Part shown: in pieces, positions 7,758-16,699 of the stretch | Layout of the letters: each line of letters starts with the position of its first letter | Position numbering within the stretch: position 1 is the stretch's first letter | Assembly: GCA_011390335.1 (NCBI GenBank) | Contig: JAABSO010000003.1 | Span: forward strand, 62,001-126,000 | Origin: Desulfotignum sp. | GTDB lineage: Bacteria; Desulfobacterota; Desulfobacteria; Desulfobacterales; Desulfobacteraceae | Length of the DNA: 64,000 nt | Direction of reading: 5' to 3' | Made by a program: the position numbers and the translations under genes | Notes under the pieces: generated by a model | Told to the model about the DNA's origin: nothing | Seen by the model: the letters and a program-made list of their open reading frames with translations, nothing else | Databases searched by the model: none

Positions 7758-8609
7758 CTATCTGCGGTTATCCTTTGATGACCGGGAATCTATCGGATTC
7801 CAGAACGGTAACGCCAGCATCCAGGGCAGCTGGGCCACCCGGATTGTTGTCTGATATTCTGACAGGCCGATGGTCATGCCCAGATGGCCTTTAGCCGGCT
7901 GGGCCCGGTAGGTGCCGCACAGATAATCCCACCACGGCAGGTTGAACCCGTAGTTGCTGTTAGTTTCCCGGGGAATCACCGAGTGATGGACCCGGTGCAT
8001 GTCAGGGGTGACCACAACCATTCGCATCATGCGGTCCAGAAACGCGGGCAGGCTTACGTTGCCATGGTTGAACATAGCGGTGGCATTGAGTAGTATCTCG
8101 AAAAGCAGAACAGCCACAGGCGGGGCACCGATCAGGGCAATCGCCGATATTTTGATGCCCATGGACAAAAAAATTTCAATGGGATGAAACCGCAGTCCCG
8201 TGGTGGTATCAAAATCGCGGTCTGCGTGGTGAACCCGGTGGAGCCGCCAGAGGACCGGCAAGGCGTGAAACATCACATGCTGCAGGTAAATGGTCAGGTC
8301 CAGTATCATTACCGACAGCAAGATAACCAGCCATCCGGGTAAATCCAGGATATTGAACACACCCCACCCCTGACTGGCGGCAACGCCGGCAAACCCCACC
8401 GCAGCCAGGGGAAACAAGGCCCGGAGCAGCAGGGTACTGAGCATCACCATCCCCAGGTTGCTGGCCCAGCGCAGCGGTTTTGATACCACCGGCCGGCGGG
8501 TGGGGAAAAGCCTTTCCCAGAGCCCCATAACCCCCAGCATACCAAAGAAAAACCCCGTCCGGATCAACGGTTCCTGCTTGAAAATTATTTCTTCAATCAC
8601 GGTAATCAT
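7758..8609 (-). CDS. Sterol desaturase / fatty acid hydroxylase superfamily membrane protein
   Basis: About 283 residues with four or more predicted membrane segments and the histidine clusters of the diiron hydroxylase family: QHVMFH near residue 135, LHRVHH near 146 and HRVHHS near 225. The family oxidises or hydroxylates lipids using oxygen, so its presence in an anaerobe suggests a protective or non-canonical role. The ATG at 8609 lies inside the end of the overlapping AbrB-like remnant (17-base overlap); in-frame sequence extends 13 codons further upstream without a better ribosome binding site. No partner genes adjoin. Confidence 0.82.
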   Translation of the reverse strand: MITVIEEIIFKQEPLIRTGFFFGMLGVMGLWERLFPTRRPVVSKPLRWASNLGMVMLSTLLLRALFPLAAVGFAGVAASQGWGVFNILDLPGWLVILLSVMILDLTIYLQHVMFHALPVLWRLHRVHHADRDFDTTTGLRFHPIEIFLSMGIKISAIALIGAPPVAVLLFEILLNATAMFNHGNVSLPAFLDRMMRMVVVTPDMHRVHHSVIPRETNSNYGFNLPWWDYLCGTYRAQPAKGHLGMTIGLSEYQTTIRVAQLPWMLALPFWNPIDSRSSKDNRR

Positions 8610-8721
8610 CCGTGTTGGCGCTTGCTGCAATACTCCGTAGCGATCCAAGCGATGTCTGTGGAATAAGAATGAGCATGTTGTCCACAGTGATCTGCCCTTT
8701 GCTCGTCAAAGTGGCATGCAT
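8593..8721 (-). pseudogene. AbrB/MazE-like antitoxin gene with internal deletion
   Basis: A 42-codon frame reads MHATLTSKGQITV, then D-N, then MLILIPQTSLGSLRSIA and ends NTDDYRD. It parallels the intact antitoxin at 11030-11230 (residues QTTISSKYQVV at one end, MLILIPHTSLDALRGIA and TDDYRE at the other) but lacks about 24 residues between, i.e. most of the swapped-hairpin DNA-binding fold. The frame is preserved across the deletion. Its end overlaps the desaturase start, just as the intact copy overlaps fetA. Confidence 0.65.
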
Positions 8722-8859
8722 ATCACTCTCCAGTTTTTTGATTTTTATGATCAAAAATAAGGTTTTTCTGCAATATTGTCAACAGGCCTGTCCATTGTGA
8801 TTTTTAGCGGCAACAATATGTCCAGATCCATTTTAGCCAAAAAACTTTCATTCTTGTTT

Positions 8860-8888
8860 TTGACAAATATTTGTGTTAAATTTTAAAC
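8860..8888 (+). promoter_or_regulatory. Candidate sigma-70 promoter for the DUF4160/DUF2442 pair
   Basis: TTGACA at 8860-8865, a 17-base spacer, and a weak -10 (TTAAAC), 31 bases before the DUF4160 ATG in AT-rich DNA. The -35 is consensus; the -10 is poor. Confidence 0.4.
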
Positions 8889-8919
8889 ACTTAACGGGCG
8901 CTTAATTGTAAGGAAAAAA

Positions 8920-9159
8920 ATGTCTCCTGCGGTTTTAAGATCTGGACCATGCCGATTTTATTTTGTAAGCCATGATCTGCACAAACCGCCGCATGTCCAT
9001 ATCGACCGGAACTCATATTCAGCCAAATTCTGGCGCAAGCCAGTGGCATTGGCATATAATTTTGGATTTCCGGCCAAAGAGCTGAGAAAATTAGCGGCGC
9101 TCACTTCTAAAAATCAAAACAAATTATTGGAGGCGTGGCATGAATACTTTGGAACCTAA
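8920..9159 (+). CDS. DUF4160 domain protein
   Basis: A 79-residue protein with the DUF4160 pattern: RFYFVSHDLHKPPHVHI near 12-28 (short strand, then the PPH-H motif), a charged middle, and an ELRKL...LLEAWHEY C-terminal helix. DUF4160 genes are typically paired with DUF2442 genes, as here, in a compact layout that resembles a toxin-antitoxin module; biochemical function is not established to my knowledge. AAGGA precedes the ATG. Its end overlaps the next start by 20 bases. Confidence 0.8.
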   Translation: MSPAVLRSGPCRFYFVSHDLHKPPHVHIDRNSYSAKFWRKPVALAYNFGFPAKELRKLAALTSKNQNKLLEAWHEYFGT

Positions 9160-9445
9160 GGCTGGAGAACGGGTCAGGGATGTAACCTTTACTGACGATA
9201 CTTTCAACGTCGATCTTTTTGACGGAAGGACCATAACGGTTCCGCTGACCTGGTATCCACGTCTGCGGCATGCAACATCGGAACAGCGCAATAACTGGAA
9301 AATAGCAGGTGCAGGGTTTGGAATTCACTGGCCTGACATAGATGAAGATTTAAATACCACAGGCCTTTTACATGGTGCACCTGCACCAGAAAGCGGATCA
9401 AAAGCCGCCTATAATTTTTTATCAAAATCGGCTGGAAATCTGTGA
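9140..9445 (+). CDS. DUF2442 domain protein
   Basis: A 101-residue protein with the DUF2442 core: a strand pair VTFTDDTFNVDLFDGRTI, then PLTWYPRLRHAT, and the GFGIHWPDIDEDL motif near 58-70. It is translated from an ATG inside the DUF4160 gene (20-base overlap), implying coupled synthesis and a shared role. It could be the DNA-binding or antidote half of the pair; that is inference from layout. The next gene lies on the opposite strand. Confidence 0.82.
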   Translation: MNTLEPKAGERVRDVTFTDDTFNVDLFDGRTITVPLTWYPRLRHATSEQRNNWKIAGAGFGIHWPDIDEDLNTTGLLHGAPAPESGSKAAYNFLSKSAGNL

Positions 9446-9569
9446 CGTCTGGCTGGTGAACACATCGGCAAAATCGGCAGGCCTTTCAAGCATTCCAGAG
9501 GTCCTTCCCGGCGTGGCAATTTTTCCGTGGTGCTTCATCTGGATTGACCCCGGTTGCCGTCCGGTATGG

Positions 9570-10364
9570 TCAATGAACACGCAGAATATCCGGGTGAAGC
9601 ATGCCGTAGGCATTGAAGCTGTTTGCGACCGTCAACCGGATTGCCAGAAACACGGTGATGGCTGTTCCTGAAAAAATGGCAATCATGATGGCGATCTGAT
9701 ATTTGATGGCGGTAAAGGGATCTGCTCCGGCAAGAATGACGCCTGTCATCATGCCGGGCAGGGACACCAGGCCGATGGTTGCCATGGAGGCGATGGTCGG
9801 AGCAAGGGCGGATCGCAGCGCGTCCCGGAAAAAAGGATTCAGCGCTTCTGCCAATGCTGCCCCGTATGCCAGCGACTGATGATACGCTTTTTCATTTGTG
9901 TGGATGGAGTGATAAAAATTGTTGAGCCCGATGATATCCGCCCGCAGGCAGTTGCCCAGAATCATTCCGGCCAGAGGGATGACGTACTGGGCCTCAAACC
10001 ATCCGGGCAGCCTGAGTATGATGCCGGCAAAAAATATCATGGGCAGCATGGTACCGACCAGCAGCGCGATGAACATCGGCAGCAGAAAACGCTTCAGCTT
10101 CAGACGGCAGCCTTTGAGAATGGACAGATCCGCTACCAGGATCATTGCAGCCAACCATGCCAGGTTTAAAAAAGGGTTGTTCAGTTGAAACACCACTTGC
10201 AGATACAGTCCGACAAACAACAGTTGTACGGTCATTCTCAGTACAGCCACCACTGTTTCCCTGAGCATGTCCACCCGCAGATAGAGCATGGCGGCCAGAG
10301 GAAAAATCAGCAGCAGGTATCCGCCGGCCAGGCTAAGCAAACTGATATCAATAATCTGATTCAT
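9570..10364 (-). CDS. fetB: FetB/YbbM-type ABC transporter permease
   Basis: A 264-residue integral membrane protein of the UPF0014 family with about seven hydrophobic segments. The conserved centre, IPLAGMILGNCLRADIIGLNN and the later SLPGMMTGVILAGADP loop, matches FetB, the permease of the FetAB iron-export system. It lies 12 bp downstream of the cognate ATPase gene on the same strand. FetAB exports iron and protects against peroxide in E. coli; transfer of that role here is by family. The C-terminal 20 residues are polar and end within the gap before the DUF2442 gene. Confidence 0.85.
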   Translation of the reverse strand: MNQIIDISLLSLAGGYLLLIFPLAAMLYLRVDMLRETVVAVLRMTVQLLFVGLYLQVVFQLNNPFLNLAWLAAMILVADLSILKGCRLKLKRFLLPMFIALLVGTMLPMIFFAGIILRLPGWFEAQYVIPLAGMILGNCLRADIIGLNNFYHSIHTNEKAYHQSLAYGAALAEALNPFFRDALRSALAPTIASMATIGLVSLPGMMTGVILAGADPFTAIKYQIAIMIAIFSGTAITVFLAIRLTVANSFNAYGMLHPDILRVH

Positions 10365-10376
10365 CGGTTTTTCCCC

Positions 10377-11033
10377 TTACATCTGCTGGATCTCTTTCAT
10401 GTCAACGACCCTGGTGGCAAATCCCAGCCAGTCAGAGTCATGCGCCACAGAAAGTACGGTGGTGTTTTGCGCCTGTTTGAAGTAATCGGCCACTGCCTGC
10501 TTATTTTTCGTGTCCAGGGCGGAAGAGGCTTCATCGAGCAGCACAAGGGGGCGGTCCAGCAGAATAGCGATGGTCAGAGCAATCCGTTGTTTTTCTCCGC
10601 CGGAAAGCCGGTTGATCTGCTTGTCCAGCAACAGTTTCGGTAAATTGAATCTTTCCATGATTTCGGGAAGTCGGGCAAGATTGTCACGCAGACCGGCATT
10701 GGCCCGATAGGAGAACGGGGTTTCAATCACTGCTTTGACACTGCCGGTACCCAGGTCCGGTTCCTGGGCTACATAGGCGATGTGGCGCCTTTTCTGCCAG
10801 ATATTGTAACGGGTGACGGGCTCTCCCAGGATCGTGATGGTTCCGGAATCAGGCATCACAAGGCCCAGTATGCACCTGAGGACCGTGGATTTTCCGGAAC
10901 CGGACGGACCGGTCAGGGTCACCTTGTCCCCATGAAACACGCTCAAAGACAGGTCTTTCAACACCGGCTGCCCGTCAAAGGACAGATGCAGCCGGTTCAG
11001 ATCAACAACTGCTTCAGAATTATTTGAAATCAT
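10377..11033 (-). CDS. fetA: FetA/YbbL-type ABC transporter ATPase
   Basis: A 218-residue ABC ATPase with Walker A GPSGSGKST near 40-48, Q-loop AQEPDL near 93, signature LSGGEKQR near 143 and Walker B LVLLDEAS near 163. Small size and pairing with a UPF0014 permease indicate FetA. The ATG overlaps the stop of the upstream AbrB-like gene by 4 bases (ATGA), so translation of the transporter is coupled to a putative transcription regulator/antitoxin. Confidence 0.87.
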   Translation of the reverse strand: MISNNSEAVVDLNRLHLSFDGQPVLKDLSLSVFHGDKVTLTGPSGSGKSTVLRCILGLVMPDSGTITILGEPVTRYNIWQKRRHIAYVAQEPDLGTGSVKAVIETPFSYRANAGLRDNLARLPEIMERFNLPKLLLDKQINRLSGGEKQRIALTIAILLDRPLVLLDEASSALDTKNKQAVADYFKQAQNTTVLSVAHDSDWLGFATRVVDMKEIQQM

Positions 11034-11230
11034 ATCTTTTTTTCACGATAGTCATCCGTGCCGGCGCCTGTTGCGATCCCCCGCAGCGCGTCAAGGGATG
11101 TGTGTGGAATCAGAATGAGCATGCAGTCTTTCTCGATGACCGTCAATTTCTGTTTCGATTTCAAGTGGAGCCGCTCCCTGACAGGCTTTGGAATGACCAC
11201 CTGATACTTGCTGGAAATGGTTGTCTGCAT
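11030..11230 (-). CDS. AbrB/MazE/SpoVT-family DNA-binding protein
   Basis: A 66-residue protein. Residues 4-25 (TISSKYQVVIPKPVRERL) carry the swapped-hairpin beta-barrel DNA-binding motif of AbrB/MazE antitoxins. GGAGGT lies just before the ATG at 11230, which rules out the longer in-frame start. It ends inside the fetA start, so it is the first gene of a three-gene unit and probably autoregulates it. No toxin gene is next to it; it may be a transcription regulator rather than an antitoxin. A deleted paralogue sits at 8593-8721. Confidence 0.78.
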   Translation of the reverse strand: MQTTISSKYQVVIPKPVRERLHLKSKQKLTVIEKDCMLILIPHTSLDALRGIATGAGTDDYREKKI

Positions 11231-11451
11231 AGCACCTCCATTTTGTCTATCGATAAGAAAATTGTAAGAAATACACTGAGGGGAAACCGGCGTTTTGTCA
11301 ACCTGATTATGAAGATATTTCCAAGGAAATGGACCCCTTGAAATCGAAGGAGCCAGAGCGAACACCCAAATGGCAAAGCTGTTTCAAAAAAAAGACAGAT
11401 CCACCCGGGCCAGGGAAGACAGTGCCCCGGCAGCCAGACTGGTTTTGATAA

Positions 11452-11538
11452 ATGTTGGGGTCGACGATCACCAAACTGGCTGAGATATTGAATGTCTCAA
11501 GAAAAGCAGTTTCAGCAATCGTTAATGGAAAAAAATAA
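11452..11538 (+). pseudogene. HigA antitoxin fragment (helix-turn-helix only)
   Basis: A 28-codon frame reads TITKLAEILNVSRKAVSAIV then NGKK and stops at TAA. It matches residues 35-60 of the intact HigA-type gene at 16700-17032 with few substitutions and high nucleotide similarity over about 75 bases. Both the N-terminal HPG motif and the C-terminal half are missing. The rest of the 434-bp gap between the AbrB gene and nrfH (11231-11451 and 11539-11664) holds no gene I can support. Confidence 0.65.
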
Positions 11539-11664
11539 TCATTCTTGAAAAAACTTGACAAAAAAAGGCGCCCTTGGCTATTAATGGGTGTACATAGATT
11601 TAGGTTTGATTGACGGGATGATCAAGTTGTTTATGAACATTGCATCTAAATAAGGATTTTTCGG

Positions 11665-12117
11665 GTGACACGGAAAAAAATGCTGTTGATCGCTGCGATG
11701 GTTGTCGTGGGAGCCGGTATTCTTCTGGGGGCAGCTGCACCAAAACTGATTGCCTGGTCATCGACCCCTCAGTTTTGTAATTCTTGTCATGTCATGAATG
11801 ACCAGTATGAAACCTGGTTCAAGACCGGTGTGCACCGGACCATTCAATGTATTGACTGCCATCTGCCCAATGACAATGCCGCCAATCATTTTTTGTGGAA
11901 AGGCATCGATGGTACCAGAGACCTGGTGTTCTTCCATACGGGAATTTACGAGGATCCCATCGAGATCACGGATCGTGGCAAAGGATTCATTCAGCAGAAT
12001 TGTATCCGGTGTCATGAAGGCATTGTTTCCCGGATAGCCACCGACGACCAGGAGTGCTGGTCCTGTCATAGAAGAATTAACCACAAGGCTGCCATTTTCA
12101 ATGCGGTTGTCAATTGA
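11665..12117 (+). CDS. nrfH: NrfH, membrane tetraheme cytochrome c quinol dehydrogenase
   Basis: A 150-residue NapC/NirT-family protein with one N-terminal membrane helix (residues 5-27) and four CxxCH heme motifs: CNSCH, CIDCH, CIRCH and CWSCH. It oxidises menaquinol and passes electrons to NrfA on the periplasmic face. nrfA follows 37 bp downstream. The arrangement and heme number match the NrfHA complex of deltaproteobacteria. No perfect FNR box was found in the upstream gap, although an extended dyad TTGA-N12-TCAA is present near 11608. Confidence 0.93.
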   Translation: MTRKKMLLIAAMVVVGAGILLGAAAPKLIAWSSTPQFCNSCHVMNDQYETWFKTGVHRTIQCIDCHLPNDNAANHFLWKGIDGTRDLVFFHTGIYEDPIEITDRGKGFIQQNCIRCHEGIVSRIATDDQECWSCHRRINHKAAIFNAVVN

Positions 12118-12154
12118 CACCGGCAAGCCGATTTTCCCAAGGAGTTCTGTTGCT

Positions 12155-13627
12155 ATGGTAAGAAACGCTGTAATGATTTTAACGGGCCTGCTGGTGGTGT
12201 GCCTGTGGCTGGCAGGATGTGATTCCAAACCGGAAATATATCTGGCGGCCCAGATCGATGAAAATGAATATGATCCTGAAAAATGGGGAGATGCATACCC
12301 ATTGCACTATGAATCCTGGCTCAAAACCAAAGAGCCGAAACCGGTGGACAAAAGCCGGTACAAAAGGGGATGGGACACGGATGAAGTCGTTTATGACAAA
12401 CTCAGTGAATTCCCGTTTCTCGGGATTTTATACACGGGCTGGGGATTCGGCATCGAATATAACGAACCCAGAGGCCATTATTATGCGGTTATCGACCAGA
12501 TCGAGATCGATTCCTCACGGGTCGCTTCCGGCGGAGTATGCCTGGCCTGCAAAACCCCGTTTCACAGGGAAATGACCGAAACCCATGGCCTGGATTATCT
12601 GGGAAAGCCTTATCTGGAAGCGCTGGATATGCTGCCCGAAAAGCTGCGGGAACTGGGACCGGCCTGTTATGACTGCCATCTGCCGGATCCAGTGGAGCTG
12701 ACATTTAAAAAAGCCCATCTGGAAAAAGGGCTGGAAATGATTGGAAAAAAAGATCCCTCCCGGCAGGAACTGCGGATTCTGGCCTGCGCCCAGTGCCATA
12801 TTACCTATTCCGTGCCCAAAGACAAAAATAACAAGGTGGCCGGTGATGTCACCATGCCCTGGCGGAACGGCACATGGGGGGATATTTCCATTGAAGGCAT
12901 CATCGATGTGTTGCTGACCGACGAGTTCCGTCTGGAATGGGTCCAGGAGATCACCGGATTCAAGATGCCGTTTATCCGCCATCCGGAATTCGAGCTCTTC
13001 TCCCGGGGCAGCGTGCACTTCAAGGCTGGTGTGGCCTGTGCCGACTGCCACATGCCGTTTACCCGGTCTGGCAGTTACAAGATTTCGGACCATGATGTCA
13101 CCAGTCCGTTGAAAGCGGATCTCAGGGCCTGTGCCCAGTGCCATACCCAGTCCAAAGAATGGCTGACCGATCAGATTTTTCATACCCAGGACCGGACAAC
13201 CTCCCTGATTCTCAGGGCCGGTTACGGCACCGCCACCTGCGCACGGCTGTTTGAAACCCTGCACCAGGCCCAGGCAAAAGACGCGGCCGTGGACAAGACG
13301 GTGTACCAGCGAGCCAAGGACCTTTACATGCAGGCATTTCTGCGCATCGTATTCATCAATGCGGAAAACTCGGTGGGGTTTCATAATGCGGCGGAAGCCG
13401 GCCGGGTGCTCGGGGATGCCATTGCCTTTGCCGGCAAGAGCGAAGCCCTGCTGCGGCAGCTGCTGGCGGGCGTGGGCATGGATCCGGGCCTGGAAGTGGT
13501 CCTGGACCTGGGAGAGACACTGAACAACCGGGGCCAGGCAAAACTGAATTTCAAACCGGAACAGGAATTTACAGATCCGTTCGGTATCCAGGAACAGCTA
13601 CTGTCTGAAGAGGCCAAAGGCCTGTAA
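12155..13627 (+). CDS. nrfA: NrfA, ammonia-forming cytochrome c nitrite reductase
   Basis: A 490-residue periplasmic pentaheme enzyme reducing nitrite to ammonia with six electrons. Motifs in order are CLACK (the lysine-coordinated active-site heme), CYDCH, CAQCH, CADCH and CAQCH. The start at 12155 follows AAGGAG; the N-terminus has a lipoprotein-like signal ending LAGC, so it is probably membrane-anchored, as in related deltaproteobacteria. It also reduces NO and hydroxylamine, which suits the hcp and flavodiiron genes nearby. The last 59 bases overlap the convergent torD-like gene, an unusually long overlap that suggests a rearranged boundary. Confidence 0.95.
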   Translation: MVRNAVMILTGLLVVCLWLAGCDSKPEIYLAAQIDENEYDPEKWGDAYPLHYESWLKTKEPKPVDKSRYKRGWDTDEVVYDKLSEFPFLGILYTGWGFGIEYNEPRGHYYAVIDQIEIDSSRVASGGVCLACKTPFHREMTETHGLDYLGKPYLEALDMLPEKLRELGPACYDCHLPDPVELTFKKAHLEKGLEMIGKKDPSRQELRILACAQCHITYSVPKDKNNKVAGDVTMPWRNGTWGDISIEGIIDVLLTDEFRLEWVQEITGFKMPFIRHPEFELFSRGSVHFKAGVACADCHMPFTRSGSYKISDHDVTSPLKADLRACAQCHTQSKEWLTDQIFHTQDRTTSLILRAGYGTATCARLFETLHQAQAKDAAVDKTVYQRAKDLYMQAFLRIVFINAENSVGFHNAAEAGRVLGDAIAFAGKSEALLRQLLAGVGMDPGLEVVLDLGETLNNRGQAKLNFKPEQEFTDPFGIQEQLLSEEAKGL

Positions 13628-14147
13628 TGGAGAATACTATTTGACACATCTCGGCCAAGGCCCCATAGAATCCGTCTTTATCCCAGGATGCGACCCGGCC
13701 GAAAAAATCAGGTGCCCAGGCGGCCAGATGACCGGTCACAAAATTGAGATCGGTTGTTAACACTTCTTTGTCGTCATCACCGGGGGGCTGGCTTACCAGG
13801 GTGGACAGGATTGCCAGAAACTCCAGTTCCACGGCAATGTGATCCGGTATTTCCCTGGCTTCAAATCCGTATTCCCGGTACAGGCCTGCAAGCTTCAGGG
13901 TGGAGGGCCCCATGAGGGTGCCCTCCAGGTACCAGGAGCCGCAGGGAATGCAGGGCACCTCCGGCAGGTAGTTGATGAACAGCGACACATACCGGTTCTG
14001 AAGCAACGTCAGGGAGGTGCAGACAGGCAAAGGGTCTGCCTGCACAAATACCCGGGCCAGATCCCGGTCATCGGGCAGATGATCCGGGTAGGTGAACAAC
14101 CGGGACAGGGCCATGAGTGTTTTTGTATCCGCCGGAAGCTGAATCAT
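13569..14147 (-). CDS. TorD/DmsD/NarJ-family molybdoenzyme chaperone
   Basis: A 192-residue all-alpha chaperone that would bind the twin-arginine leader of a molybdenum oxidoreductase and help cofactor loading. Recognisable features are LSRLFTYP near 15, the YVSLFINYLPEVPCIPCGSW-like stretch near 55, ELEFLAIL near 105 and the later DFFGRVA helix. It is the last gene of the molybdenum oxidoreductase remnant operon, 4 bp after the NrfD-like fragment. Its 3' end overlaps nrfA, so its native C-terminus may have been replaced. With its client broken, it has probably lost its function. Confidence 0.75.
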   Translation of the reverse strand: MIQLPADTKTLMALSRLFTYPDHLPDDRDLARVFVQADPLPVCTSLTLLQNRYVSLFINYLPEVPCIPCGSWYLEGTLMGPSTLKLAGLYREYGFEAREIPDHIAVELEFLAILSTLVSQPPGDDDKEVLTTDLNFVTGHLAAWAPDFFGRVASWDKDGFYGALAEMCQIVFSITGLWPLQTVAVPGYRTDL

Positions 14148-14151
14148 GGTT

Positions 14152-14781
14152 CTATCCCTCCTTTACCACGGGCAGTTTGTGAACGGCCACCAGGATGAGG
14201 GTACACACAAAGGAGAGGACCCCTGCAAAAATCAGGATCTCCACCAGGGTGGGGAAATAGCTGTGATGGGTGACAAAGGTGTCTGCGGGCGGAACATACC
14301 GGCCCGAGGCAATGGGGACTGGCCAGTGTACGTTCTGGCTTCCCAAAGGCGCAAGTGTCAGGGGTATCTGGTTGAAGGCGGCCGGCATGAGCAGTATCCG
14401 ATGAACAAAGATGCCGGCGATCATCAAAAGACACCCACCTATGATGCCGGACACGGTTTTGCGCACATGCCGGTTGAGCAGCAGCACCACCCCCAGCAAA
14501 GGTGCCAGTACCTCAAAGGCGTGGGCCAGGCCGTATTCCTGCAGGGTGATAGCCAGGGTCTCTTTGGCATGATCGGTGCCGTACCAGGCATGGATCACAA
14601 AATCGTTGTACATGAGAAACAGATGAATGAAAAACGCGGTGGCGATAAATATCGCCATGATGCGATAGGCATTCTGGAATTTTTCAGCCGTGCCGTAACA
14701 CAGCACTGCCACCAGCATCACTACGGCGGTGCCCGATGCCCGGTACAAAATAGATTTCGTGAAGCGGCTTGATCCAGGCAC
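14152..14781 (-). pseudogene. NrfD/PsrC-like membrane anchor, N-terminal part missing
   Basis: About 200 residues of a multi-span membrane protein with five to six hydrophobic segments, resembling the C-terminal half of the NrfD-type quinone-interacting subunit of polysulfide/tetrathionate-type reductases. Its N-terminal helices and any genuine start are absent. Its frame begins within the tail of the catalytic-subunit fragment, at about 14733-14781 (sequence GTACCGGGCATCGGGCACC). The intervening Fe-S subunit gene and the anchor's first half appear to have been removed in one deletion. Confidence 0.65.
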
Positions 14782-16630
14782 GGGTCAGAGAATTATAGGA
14801 CTCATCCTGGAGATATTTAGCCCACCACCCCTGTTCAAATATCAGGGTGCCCTGGCGGCAGCCCGGGTCGATGACGGCCCAGGCCCGGGTTTTGCCCCGG
14901 TTGTTGTAAACTTCCACCAGATCGTTTGCAGCGATGTTCCGCTCCGCCGCATCAGCCGGATTCAAAAAAATCTTGGGTTTATGGCCCTGGAGTTCATTGA
15001 GCCATACATTGTTGGAATGGGTGGAATGAACCCGGTACAAAGAATTTTTGGTCACAAACCGCAGACGGTATTTGGTCAAGGCGTCTGGATCTTCTTTGTA
15101 TTCGGTGTCTTCAAAGGTGGGTTTGTACACCGGCAGCTGTTCCCCTTCGGCCAGAAACAGGTCTTCATCCTTGTAGAATTCGATGCGGCCGGTTTTTACA
15201 AACCGGGCCGTGGCCGGCAGCGGGGCCGGATAGCTGGGAGGCGGAAACGGCACCCGGTCGTGGACCTGCTCGTAAAACGGCACCTGGCGGTCATCAGGAG
15301 CGGTGGAGTGCAGCCGTACCGGCCCCTTTTTCACCATGTCCAGGGTGATGCCGCGGGTTTCCATGCCCCCGGTTTTCAACAGCAGGTCGATGATTTCAAG
15401 GGAGGCTTTTGTGTCATCCAGGTCCGGGTATAACAGTGCTTCCCAGTCCGGATTCAGGCGTTTGGCCAGTCCCCGCATGAGTGCCAGACCGGTGCGGGCC
15501 TCGAACAACGGGGCGATGGCCGGTTCCTGGAGCTGGAGATAGGGATGCAGAATGGTGGCTGTGAGTTCATAGTTTTCATACCAGGTGGTGGCAGGGAACA
15601 CCACATCCGACCACATGCAGGTGGTGGTCATGTTGAAATCAAAGGTGGCCACAAACTCGATGTCCCCGGATGCGGACCGGTCTTTGAGGGCATTGGACAT
15701 GTTGTGCTGGTCAAAGGGATTGCCCCATCCGCCGATCATGGCTTTGATGCCTTTTTCAGGATACCGGGGGCCGCCGCTGTTGAGAAAATGTAGGTAGGGC
15801 ACCCAGTTGAGCGTTCCTTCTTTGGGAAACCACCATTCACTGACATTAAACCGGATCCGGTACTGGCCGGCATAGGTGGAGATGCCGCCGCCGCTGACAC
15901 CGATGCTGCCGGTGAGCACCGGCAAAAGAGACAGGGCACGTCCCTTGAGGTCTCCGTGGTACCATTGGTAGTTGGAGGGCCCGTACACAATGTGCAGCGG
16001 CGTGCGGGTGGCCGCCTCCACAGCGATGCGTTCAATGGTTTCGGCCGGGGCCCCGGTGATCTGTGCCACGGTTTCTAAAGAATATTCGGTCAGCATCTCC
16101 TTCAGAAGGGAAAATACAGTGACCGCCTCCACCGTGGTGTTGTCGGTGAGTTCCACCTTGTAGGATCCGGTGAGGTCGGCATGGGTGGGGGCCAGGGCCG
16201 CGTCCGTGTCCAGCTTGATGGACACCCATTCATCAGCCTTGGATGCGGTGGAGCAGAAATCCGGATCGACCACCACCACCTTGCCGGTCTTCTTGGCTTC
16301 GATGAGATGGTGCACATCCGGCAGCCGGGTCTGCACCAGGTTGGATCCCAGCACAATGGTGTATCCGGGATTGGGCCATTCCAGGGATTCCAGCTCTTCG
16401 GTCTGGACCCCGAAGGTCATGGGCCAGAACATGGGCAGGTCTCCGTTCTGGTCATACCCGTGGTGGATGGTCCATTGGGCCAGACCGGCCAGGCGTACGA
16501 ACGCACCTTTGTGCACATAGCCTGTTCCGGGCACCTGGATCGTGGTGGCAATGGCTTCGGACCCGTATTTTTTGGTGATTTTTTTTTGACAAAAAGGCTT
16601 TGTGAATATATGGTAAGGATATAATCCCAT
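14684..16630 (-). pseudogene. Molybdopterin oxidoreductase catalytic subunit, truncated at both ends
   Basis: Homology to the DMSO-reductase superfamily runs from KKYGSEAIATT (about 16575) to HEIYFVPGI (about 14735), including the GSNLVQTRLPDVHHL region, VVVDPDFCSTASKADEW, YGPSNYQWYHGDLKG and the C-terminal molydopterin-dinucleotide domain. The N-terminal 100-odd residues with the twin-arginine signal and the [4Fe-4S] cysteines are missing; instead an unrelated 16-residue lead (MGLYPYHIF) opens the frame. The last 20 or so residues are also lost and replaced by out-of-frame sequence from the NrfD-like gene. Loss of the Fe-S domain and signal makes activity unlikely. The native enzyme was probably a respiratory sulfur- or arsenic-compound reductase; this is family-level only. 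Confidence 0.72.
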
Positions 16631-16699
16631 GGGTTACAACAGGTTGATCGTATAGAAAAAATGTGATTTTAGATAGCGGGAGTCAACAATAGGAATCTG

